From Candidatus Zixiibacteriota bacterium (lineage in GTDB: Bacteria; Zixibacteria; MSB-5A5; GN15; FEB-12), in NCBI GenBank assembly GCA_003641415.1, contig QNAG01000002.1, forward strand, positions 1 through 31,121: a stretch of 31,121 nucleotides of DNA, in the 5' to 3' direction. Under the pieces are notes generated by a model that made no database searches, was not told the DNA's origin, and saw only the letters and a list, made by a program, of their open reading frames with translations. Shown here piece by piece: positions 24,743-31,121 of the stretch. Position 1 is the first letter of the stretch; the number at the start of each line of letters is the position of its first letter. Position numbers and translations under genes: made by a program.

Positions 24743-26191
24743 ATGAGATATTTATCACTGATACTATGTGCAGTTTTGTCTATAGGAATTGGAGCCTTTG
24801 CCCAGTCAGATTATGAAAGCAGATTGACTGTTTATGCTGGAGCAACGATATTTCCCGACCCTGAGTATGACAGTGTGTCTCTTGTAGAGTTTCCTTTCTC
24901 TTTGAGCAGGAATCAGTTCGAATTCTTTCGACCGGACGGACCCGACTCGAGTTTGTATTCCCGCATTTTTGCCCAAGTGGTTCTAATCAACACATTTGGT
25001 GAACGAATAGATTCTGTTTCGACCTATTTCTCCGTGCGAACATCAAAACGAGCTGAAGCTATGCAAACGGGGGTCAGGTTGTTTAATAAACTCATACTAT
25101 TCGTTAAGCCGGGAGTATATTCTGCCCGAGTAGAGGTTATCGATGCGGTTTCCAAGCGATCTGGCGAGGCTTTTATTGACAAAATCATTGTTGAGCCGCC
25201 GGTTAAAGACCGTTTGTCATTGTCAGATCCTATGCTGGCATTTAGCATCTCATCCCAGGATGACTACGATTCAACCACCTCTAATATCCGATTGATAAGG
25301 AACGGTTTTCTCATTGTTCCTAATCCAGTGTCAATGTTTAGCGCTAAGGATACTATTATCTATTTATACGGGGAGTTATATAACCTCGATATTAATGAGC
25401 AATCGACAGATAAACTCCGGCTTGAGTTCGATATTATCCGCGATGAGACTGTATATCGTAAACTCGGAATGCGAAATATTATCAAGCAAGGAAGTACAAT
25501 GTCTTATGTGGAATCATTTGATATAAAAGAATGGCCCACTGGCCTGTATTCTCTGCGAGTTGCTGCTTTCGATTCAAGTATTAATCAATCTGATACCGGC
25601 AATGTTTTATTTCGCATTATTTCTCATAGAGAACTTGCCAAAGAGGTCAGACGATATAGATCGAATGATCCTTATGATGAGCTTTTGCTGGAGGAGAAAT
25701 GCAATCTAATTTATTTCCTGCTTTCCATGCCAGAGCGAGAAACACTGAATCGTCTTACTGAAGTAGGGAAAGAATCTTTTCTTGACCAGTTCTGGAAAGA
25801 GCACCCGACCGTTTCAAACCCCCGGGCTGATATCTCTATGACGCGGAAAGAACTAATCTCCTGTTATCGGTATGCAAATGCTCACTTTTCAACTAATATT
25901 AAGAAGGATAACGGCTGGAGTACTGATCAGGGACGGGTAATTCTAACCTATGGGCCGTGGGAAGAAATCGAAGCAAGGGAAGTCCCTATCAAACGTTCGC
26001 CTTTTGAAGTTTGGTGGTATCATTCACAACGAGAGGGAATGGTTTTTGTGTTTGAGGAATCACATGGAACCTATCGCCTTGTGCACTCAAATGTGAATGG
26101 CGAGATATTCAATGATGAATGGGCTGCAATTCTTAAATCGGAAATAATGGAGTCCGAACCGGATTTGGTGCCCGATATTGATGGACCTTAA
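24743..26191 (+). CDS. GWxTD domain-containing exported protein 2 (482 aa)
   Basis: A signal peptide (YLSLILCAVLSIGIGAFAQ) precedes beta-rich regions and a C-terminal GWxTD domain with GWSTD at 391-395 (NGWSTDQGRVILTYGPWEEI). The family's FWKEHPTV segment lies before it, and FEVWWYHSQREGMVFVF after. ATG at 24743 is chosen because it starts directly at the signal peptide, although its ribosome binding site is weak. A reading frame open further upstream overlaps the previous gene in a different frame and is not the true N-terminus. It is the last gene of the sigma operon. Compared with the first GWxTD protein it has a longer middle region. Confidence 0.87.
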   Translation: MRYLSLILCAVLSIGIGAFAQSDYESRLTVYAGATIFPDPEYDSVSLVEFPFSLSRNQFEFFRPDGPDSSLYSRIFAQVVLINTFGERIDSVSTYFSVRTSKRAEAMQTGVRLFNKLILFVKPGVYSARVEVIDAVSKRSGEAFIDKIIVEPPVKDRLSLSDPMLAFSISSQDDYDSTTSNIRLIRNGFLIVPNPVSMFSAKDTIIYLYGELYNLDINEQSTDKLRLEFDIIRDETVYRKLGMRNIIKQGSTMSYVESFDIKEWPTGLYSLRVAAFDSSINQSDTGNVLFRIISHRELAKEVRRYRSNDPYDELLLEEKCNLIYFLLSMPERETLNRLTEVGKESFLDQFWKEHPTVSNPRADISMTRKELISCYRYANAHFSTNIKKDNGWSTDQGRVILTYGPWEEIEAREVPIKRSPFEVWWYHSQREGMVFVFEESHGTYRLVHSNVNGEIFNDEWAAILKSEIMESEPDLVPDIDGP

Positions 26192-26224
26192 GGTAGAACG
26201 ATTTCAATATCAGACAATAAAGAA

Positions 26225-26264
26225 TAAGGCTGCCCAGAATGATAAAGGGCAGCCTTAAGTTTTC
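26225..26264 (+). terminator. Terminator of the ECF/GWxTD operon
   Basis: TAAGGCTGCCC (26225-26235) pairs perfectly with GGGCAGCCTTA (26247-26257) around an 11-base loop and is followed by GTTTTC. It closes the plus-strand operon 33 bases after its last stop. It also lies downstream of the converging DUF1573 genes and could serve both directions. Confidence 0.88.
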
Positions 26265-26290
26265 AAATGACTCTCAAATTCAAATGATAA

Positions 26291-27037
26291 TCATTTGCCG
26301 ATGTCCAGCTTGCGAGTTGATGCTTGTTTGCCTGTTGAGTTACGGACGATACGCTTCACTGGGACTGTGAATCGTGATTTATACTGATCACTTAATTCAA
26401 TTGTAAAGGATTTCTCGAAGGATTTGTCGGTAGCGTCTTTCTTAAGTTTAACTACTGCTTTGATAGTTTTTCCCGGACCGATAGACTCCGGCAATTCCAC
26501 GTCAAATAACTCCTTACTGAAAGTAATCATTTCAACATCCAGCTTCTCTTCAGAGATATTGCTGATTGTGAACTCCGCCTTATCTATGACTTTGTCGCTT
26601 AGCTGCGACATATCAAGCTTATACGGTTTAATTCGGATAGGGTAGGTTGAATCTGGACGTGGAGTGATAGTCGCTGTAATCGATACCCTTTTATCAGGTG
26701 GCCCCTCATTGGTTTGTATCTTGGGACGCTTGGTTACTTTTGACTTATAGGTTTTGGTATTAAAAATAATCTCTAACTTGGAGCTGTCGCCGACAGCTAT
26801 GACCGTCTTTTCCAACGGTGCTTTGGTGCAACCTCAGCCAGGGACCACTTTCAGAATTTTTAATTCGTCATCACCAGTCGAAAGCAACCAAAAGTCATGA
26901 GAAATCTTAGAGTGCTGAGGTACGAAACCAAAATTGAAATCAGCATCCGGAATAGTAAGTCTGGGAGCGCTCCAAGCTGTGCCAGCCAATATCCACAAGA
27001 CTACGAAGAAACACATTAGTAGCTTAAACTGTTTCAT
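26291..27037 (-). CDS. DUF1573-type exported protein with in-frame TGA: candidate selenoprotein (248 aa including Sec68)
   Basis: Reading from ATG at 27037, a signal peptide (LLMCFFVVLWILAGTAWS) is followed by a DUF1573-like beta-sandwich segment (FNFGFVPQHSKISHDFWLLS). At codon 68 (26834-26836) there is a TGA. The same frame then continues without interruption for 180 sense codons, beginning GCTKAPLEKTVIAVGDSS. The family normally has Cys-x-Cys at this point; here it reads VVPG-TGA-GCT, so TGA takes the place of the first Cys (Sec68-Gly-Cys70). The tandem paralogue upstream has GCSC exactly aligned. A SECIS-like hairpin follows 14 bases after the TGA. TGA is otherwise a stop in this genome. 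Alternatives are a nonsense mutation or a sequencing error, but the exact position argues against both. AGGAGG lies 15 bases before the ATG, which is long. It may be co-transcribed with the upstream paralogue. Confidence 0.8.
26782..26822 (-). promoter_or_regulatory. SECIS-like hairpin region downstream of the in-frame TGA
   Basis: Directly after TGA 26834-26836, ACCGT (26819-26815) pairs with ACGGT (26806-26802) around an 8-base loop, TGGAAAAG. AGC/GCT can extend the stem past a CATA bulge. The apical loop begins 19 bases from the TGA and has G at its second position, within the known limits for bacterial SECIS elements. An overlapping alternative is a perfect 7-bp stem, AGCTGTC-GGC-GACAGCT (26798-26782), with its loop 42 bases from the TGA. 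Confidence 0.6.
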
Positions 27038-27117
27038 AACTTGTCTGATTATCCTCCTGTACTTTCTTCGATGTTCTGTTATATATATACCTATTTTCGT
27101 CCAATTTCCAAAGAAGT

Positions 27118-27810
27118 TTATCTGTAGATCTTCCGCCTGATTGGGATAGTAAGATTTGTTTGTTGTTGATCGCCAATGGCTAAAGTTACTGAAGTATGAA
27201 ATTCCTTATCCTTGTACTCGGGGTAGATTCTGACATATCCAGTGGCTGATGATCCCGCCGGAATTATCGAAGGGAGCACAAGTTTACACTGCACTGGTTC
27301 CTTTGAGATATTTTGGATTTTCTGATCTCCGCTGGAATGGTTTGTCAAAGTAAACTGGATGCTATCTATTTCCTTCAATGCCGAAGATGCTAATTCAAAT
27401 CTATAGGGAGAGATTGATACTGGACGTGCAGAGTCAAGCGTTTGAATCACAGTTCCTTTCAACCCCTTCCTCAGTGGCTTTTTAATGTTATTATAGAAAA
27501 TCCGAATAGAACGATAAATAGAATTTCGATATTTACTGACATCCCACTCGATTTCTATAGCCAAACTGTCTCCGGGAGCCAACCAGTCACGTTCCATTTT
27601 TGATATCGCACATGAACAGCCAGTTTTAATGGCATCTATTCTAACTGTGTCTGTGCCAACTGCTTTTATCCAGAAGGTATGGACCAAAATAGAGTTTTGT
27701 GGAATAAGACCAAAGTTGTGTTGGCCCGTTGATATTTCCAGCGACCCATTAGCCCAGGCACTCATGCTTGTAAGTACTAATACTATCAATATGACAAATA
27801 TTTTTTTCAT
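27118..27810 (-). CDS. DUF1573-type exported protein, Cys-x-Cys paralogue (230 aa)
   Basis: A signal peptide (FVILIVLVLTSMSAWA) precedes a DUF1573-like domain (HNFGLIPQNSILVHTFWIKA) with the conserved motif TGCSC (Cys65, Cys67). A second beta-sandwich region follows (residues about 120-225). It aligns along its whole length with the protein encoded just downstream at 26291-27037, so the two are a tandem duplication. In this copy the motif is Cys-Ser-Cys; in the other it is Sec-Gly-Cys. The family function is not established; a periplasmic redox, metal-binding or structural role is possible. Only a weak ribosome binding site (GAG) precedes the ATG. The 80-base gap to the next gene shows no terminator. 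Confidence 0.8.
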   Translation of the reverse strand: MKKIFVILIVLVLTSMSAWANGSLEISTGQHNFGLIPQNSILVHTFWIKAVGTDTVRIDAIKTGCSCAISKMERDWLAPGDSLAIEIEWDVSKYRNSIYRSIRIFYNNIKKPLRKGLKGTVIQTLDSARPVSISPYRFELASSALKEIDSIQFTLTNHSSGDQKIQNISKEPVQCKLVLPSIIPAGSSATGYVRIYPEYKDKEFHTSVTLAIGDQQQTNLTIPIRRKIYR

Positions 27811-27924
27811 CTCAACTCTTATATTTTAACCTTAGCTAAATGGTTCCAAACAAGCGCAATAATACAACATCCGATCCCATCCGTCAAGTATGAGAGAGTT
27901 GGGAATCCTGATGGGGATGCTGCT

Positions 27925-29298
27925 CTACAAATCAAATATTTTACCCGGATTCAAGATATTCTTCGGATCGAATTGCTGCTTGATTTTCTTCATGAGTTCC
28001 ACGGCAGAACCATGTTCCAGTTCAAAGAGGTCCTTGTGACCCAGTCCTATTCCATGTTCCCCTGAGATTGTTCCTCCGAGTTCCAGAGTTTTTTGAATTA
28101 TCATGTTATTTATCTCACAGGCTTGCTGCCACTCATCTTCGTTATCACGACGAGCTAGCATCAGCGCATGTAAGAGACCAAGACCAACGTGTCCAAAAGT
28201 GTGCATAGTGATCTTCTTTTCGTCGGCCACCTGATGGCAATATGCTACCATTTCGGGGAGGCAGGAGATAGGGAAGGCTACATCATTGCGCAGGATAGTA
28301 TACCCGGGGCGGGAGTGTTTGATGGCCTCGGTGGCCCAGTGGCGGATATCCCAGGGATTCTGATTGTCAGGTAAAGTCAGACGCAAGCCTCCCTGTTCTG
28401 TGCATATCTCCTGGGATAGTTCAGCATTGGAATCGAGAACTTCACGGGGGCCGTGAAACTCAAGAAACAAAGAAGGTGTCTCCTTTAGGCCGTATCCCTT
28501 AAGCTGGTTAAGAGCGCGAATAACAGCTCTATCAAGGAATTCAATTGCTGCGATATCGAGACCGTAGCGACACATCTCGGACACTGCCTTCGAAGCACTA
28601 ATCTCATCATTGAATACAAACGCATCCTGATATCGCCCTTCAGGGAGACCGGCCAGTTTGATAGTGACAGATGTAATCACCGCTAGAGTGCCTTCGGAGC
28701 CTGAAATCAGATCGACCAGATTATAACCACTGGAACGTTTAATAGCTCGGTTGCCAAGTTTAATTATTTCACCAGTGCCAGTCACTATTTCCAGTTCCAA
28801 TACATACTCGCGTGTGCCGCCATATTTAACTGAATAGATACCACTGGCGTTGGTAGAGACCATCCCTCCAATAGTGGCAATATCACCAGACCCACCCGGC
28901 GAGGGAGGAAAGAAGAGGCCATCATTCTTCAAGTATAGGTTGAGGTCGTCATAGATAATCCCAGGTTGGACCCGGACTTGCAAATCATTCGGCCAGTAAT
29001 CTATAATGTTTGTCATGCGGCTTACATCAAGGACAATTCCATTATCGCAGGGTATGGTCGAGCCTTCGAGGGCGCTTCCAGCCCCGCGAGTTGTGATTGG
29101 TGTTCCAGTTTTATAGCAGAGTTTCACAATGTCTGCGATTTCATTTGTCGAAAGAGCCCATACCACTGCCAGCGGGGTCACGCCGGGAAGAGTAGACTCA
29201 TCCTCTGCCGCTACTGCAAGTTGATCTGATTGTGTGGAGAACTGATCGCCAGGGATCAGTGCGGCCAGTTCTTTCAGAATATCGGTGTCATTGCTCAT
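27925..29298 (-). CDS. FAD-linked oxidase, GlcD/D-lactate dehydrogenase type (457 aa)
   Basis: This family oxidises 2-hydroxy acids such as glycolate or D-lactate and passes electrons to a membrane or protein acceptor. The N-terminal PCMH-type FAD domain (about residues 35-215) has TTRGAGSALEGSTIPC, PPSPGGSGDIATIGGMVSTN and SGYNLVDLISGSEGTL. The C-terminal cap (about 220-457) ends with the typical GEHGIGLGHKDLFELEHG and NPGKIFD segments. Length is normal for GlcD. No GlcE or GlcF partner lies beside it, so it is more like a single-subunit enzyme; the substrate cannot be fixed. The ATG lies seven bases after the stop of the peptidase gene upstream, so the two are probably co-transcribed. No obvious ribosome binding site is seen. 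Confidence 0.9.
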   Translation of the reverse strand: MSNDTDILKELAALIPGDQFSTQSDQLAVAAEDESTLPGVTPLAVVWALSTNEIADIVKLCYKTGTPITTRGAGSALEGSTIPCDNGIVLDVSRMTNIIDYWPNDLQVRVQPGIIYDDLNLYLKNDGLFFPPSPGGSGDIATIGGMVSTNASGIYSVKYGGTREYVLELEIVTGTGEIIKLGNRAIKRSSGYNLVDLISGSEGTLAVITSVTIKLAGLPEGRYQDAFVFNDEISASKAVSEMCRYGLDIAAIEFLDRAVIRALNQLKGYGLKETPSLFLEFHGPREVLDSNAELSQEICTEQGGLRLTLPDNQNPWDIRHWATEAIKHSRPGYTILRNDVAFPISCLPEMVAYCHQVADEKKITMHTFGHVGLGLLHALMLARRDNEDEWQQACEINNMIIQKTLELGGTISGEHGIGLGHKDLFELEHGSAVELMKKIKQQFDPKNILNPGKIFDL

Positions 29299-29305
29299 GA
29301 TTAGA

Positions 29306-30709
29306 TTACCGCAGTTTTCTTAACGCTTGATAGAATAGATCCCAGACGGGGCAGAGGATTGGGTCCTGCTTGAGCTTTTCGCGATCTTCAGGATCAAGAT
29401 GACGCTCATCGATAATAGTGAAGTAGACATACTCATTGAACCAATCATCATACATATACCAGTAGCCACCATCGCCACGATCGGTTCCCCAGCTATTTTC
29501 AACCAACCACTTGATTGGCTGTCCGTCCAAAGTTGTATCCACGCCAATAATGACCATCGCATGTCCGGGATAACTATCATGATAGAGAACTCTATCACGT
29601 TTGGAAATTGTGAAATCCATGTCGAAAGTGCTATTGTAATCATAGATATCAGCCGCCATTATTCCATTCTTGCTATAGTTGGCCTTGCCAACATCGCAAG
29701 CAAACCAAACCGCCTGACTATCAAGAAGTGCCCGAAGGGCATAAGTTTTGTGCTTTTCGATAGGCAGGTTAAGTGTGGAAAGATCGGAACGCTCAACGAT
29801 GTTACGACTTGATTTAACCTGGTACAGACGGTCATAATCCTTGGTGGGGTTGTCCATCAGGGTAACGTATTGAGGCATAGAATCAGCGAGAAACTCTTCA
29901 TAGAACGAACGAGGTGTGAACTCAACCGGTTCAGATACAGTAGAATCCTTGTCTTCATAACGGAAAGTAAAACTTGTAGGCGGCTTGCCATAAGCGTAAA
30001 CCATCAGGCTGTAGATATCTCCGAGCATTTCTTCTTTACGCTTGCGGAGTTTATCTTCGCTTTGACCATCTTCATGCATACTTCGCAGTTCGGAAGCAAA
30101 AGTGCGCAACTTGCGATTGGCCAGACGATTGATAACCCCGGTAGAAGTCGACTGCTTTGTCTCCGGCATGGCTGAAATTGGCGCCACACCGTATTTTTCG
30201 ATTAGATCGGTGACATAATGCCACCAACCGCCATCGCCAAACGGATTATCAAGAATAACTGATAGCTCACGATCGTCGGAAGGGCGATCGCGAAGGGAAA
30301 TCATCTGTTCAAGAAAGAAATTAGCTTTTTCCATCTTATCCCAGAAAGTCAAATATGGTTGAGAGAGTTCGAATGAGTTGAGTTTCAATCGCGTCATCAT
30401 GTCAGGCGTGAAGATATTTAATCCAGCAAACAACCAGCAACGGCCAGAACCTTTCTGGTTTGTGATGCCGCTTTTTTTGAGGCGATGGCTGAAGTGATCG
30501 TCATGGGAAACGACGCGTTCATGGTTAAGCGAGATGTCCTGAATATTATTGTTGGTGATGGAGTTGATAAGGCCGGTTTGGTGACCATGTTGGTCGAATT
30601 GAGTCTCAAGGTGCTGCATTAAATCTTCAGTGAGAGCAGCTTTGTTAGTAGCGGTTGATATAGACGCAAGAGCCATAAGAATCATGGTGGATATTACAAT
30701 TAGGCGCAT
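29306..30709 (-). CDS. Exported C1B cysteine aminopeptidase (PepC/bleomycin hydrolase family, 467 aa)
   Basis: A papain-like aminopeptidase that trims peptides from the N-terminus. The catalytic set is complete: Gln85 and Cys91 (NQKGSGRCWLFA), His383 (PGHAMVIIG) and Asn405 (VENSWG). Unlike classical cytoplasmic PepC, it starts with a signal peptide (LIVISTMILMALASISTA), indicating a periplasmic or secreted enzyme. ATG at 30709 is chosen because GGGAG lies 8 bases upstream and the signal peptide begins there; an in-frame start at 30805 would add 32 residues before it. PepC-like enzymes form hexameric barrels, and the C-terminal residues help set the aminopeptidase specificity. It probably forms a two-gene unit with the downstream FAD oxidase, a pairing without an obvious metabolic link. 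Confidence 0.9.
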   Translation of the reverse strand: MRLIVISTMILMALASISTATNKAALTEDLMQHLETQFDQHGHQTGLINSITNNNIQDISLNHERVVSHDDHFSHRLKKSGITNQKGSGRCWLFAGLNIFTPDMMTRLKLNSFELSQPYLTFWDKMEKANFFLEQMISLRDRPSDDRELSVILDNPFGDGGWWHYVTDLIEKYGVAPISAMPETKQSTSTGVINRLANRKLRTFASELRSMHEDGQSEDKLRKRKEEMLGDIYSLMVYAYGKPPTSFTFRYEDKDSTVSEPVEFTPRSFYEEFLADSMPQYVTLMDNPTKDYDRLYQVKSSRNIVERSDLSTLNLPIEKHKTYALRALLDSQAVWFACDVGKANYSKNGIMAADIYDYNSTFDMDFTISKRDRVLYHDSYPGHAMVIIGVDTTLDGQPIKWLVENSWGTDRGDGGYWYMYDDWFNEYVYFTIIDERHLDPEDREKLKQDPILCPVWDLFYQALRKLR

Positions 30710-30873
30710 AGCTAACACTCCCTTAGTAAAGAATACCTGGCAGGGGTTATGTCGGATTATTCCCCATTTGTGATGGTTTGAAACCCGACTTACAATTTTA
30801 GACAATGTAACAAATCCAGCCAGAAAAGGAATGATTTTTTGGAAAGGGAGACAGTATTGTCAGAAATGAAGTT

Positions 30874-31121
30874 TTACTTCACCAGCAACATCTTTCGGGT
30901 GATAACGTCTTCATTTGTTTTGAGGCGATAATAATATACACCGCTGGCGACGGGAAGGTTGTTGTAATCGGTTCCCTCCCAGGTTATCTGATGATTACCC
31001 TCGGAAAACTTTGATATGTGGCAATACACTTGTTCTCCAAGCACATTGAAAATAGACAGTTCGACTTTCTCTGAATGTGGAACATAGAAAGGAATTGTTG
31101 TACAGCCATTGAATGGGTTGG
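30874..31121 (-). CDS. C-terminal fragment of a secreted protein with a FlgD/T9SS-like sorting domain (5' end outside window)
   Basis: The minus strand reads in one open frame from the right edge to TAA at 30874-30876 (82 codons). The sequence has the classic order of this module: NPFNGCTTIPFYVP, VELSIFNVLGEQVY, HQITWEGTDYN, then VASGVYYYRLKTN and ITRKMLLVK at the end. In FCB-group bacteria such C-termini occur on secreted or surface proteins and either direct export or act as a FlgD-like Ig cap. The bulk of the protein lies beyond the window, so its activity is unknown. Confidence 0.85.
   Translation of the reverse strand, partial: NPFNGCTTIPFYVPHSEKVELSIFNVLGEQVYCHISKFSEGNHQITWEGTDYNNLPVASGVYYYRLKTNEDVITRKMLLVK

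Noticed and set aside
26291..27037. Treating the two halves as two genes (a 67-aa protein and a 174-aa protein) or as a plain pseudogene
   Set aside because: The halves are in the same frame. The second half has only a TTG inside conserved sequence as a start, and the stop is exactly at the Cys of the family motif. A single precise TGA fits recoding better than decay, although a nonsense mutation cannot be fully excluded.

Overview
The window looks like a chromosomal segment of an uncultured FCB-group bacterium, most like candidate phylum Zixibacteria. This is inferred from protein families, not from a marker gene. The pointers are two GWxTD-domain proteins, a secreted SBBP-repeat/thrombospondin-3 protein ending in a doubled dockerin-like motif, C-terminal FlgD/T9SS-like sorting modules, many lipoproteins, and paired ECF sigma/anti-sigma genes. 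Base composition is moderate and genes lie on both strands. TGA is an ordinary stop here (osmC-like gene, glnA, serpin).

Layout. 1-2.8 kb: a small lipoprotein; a free-standing RelA-type zinc-finger (ZFD/RIS) domain fused to a winged helix; a 5'-truncated IS256-family transposase with its right end; and a small STAS-like protein. 2.9-6.1 kb: one large secreted repeat protein. 6.4-8.6 kb: a lipoprotein prolyl oligopeptidase. 8.6-10.8 kb: a DUF6249-like membrane protein divergent from an ECF sigma/anti-sigma pair, then an OsmC-like protein. 10.9-16.7 kb: glutamine synthetase, a large secreted protein and a serpin lipoprotein, all on the minus strand. 16.9-19.7 kb: tRNA-Ala(GGC) with its own promoter and terminator, a DEDDh exonuclease-WYL fusion, and a histidine ammonia-lyase. 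19.8-21.2 kb: an MFS exporter. 21.4-26.2 kb: a compact plus-strand operon (ECF sigma, zinc-finger anti-sigma, lipoprotein, two GWxTD proteins) closed by a strong terminator. 26.3-27.8 kb: two tandem DUF1573-type exported proteins. 27.9-30.7 kb: a FAD-linked oxidase and an exported C1B cysteine peptidase. 30.9 kb to the end: the C-terminus of another surface protein.

The most striking observation is at 26291-27037. A DUF1573-like gene is interrupted only by one in-frame TGA, at the first cysteine of the conserved C-x-C motif. The reading frame continues for 180 sense codons, a SECIS-like hairpin follows at the right distance, and the upstream tandem paralogue has Cys at the aligned position. 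This is a strong candidate selenoprotein with a Cys-containing sister.

Other unusual residues are a Cys in place of the MIO-forming Ser143 of histidine ammonia-lyase (Ala-Cys-Gly), and an Asp in place of the adenylylatable Tyr of glutamine synthetase. Much of the window encodes cell-envelope and secreted functions (peptidases, a protease inhibitor, lipoproteins, adhesin-like repeats) together with sigma-factor circuits that could control them.
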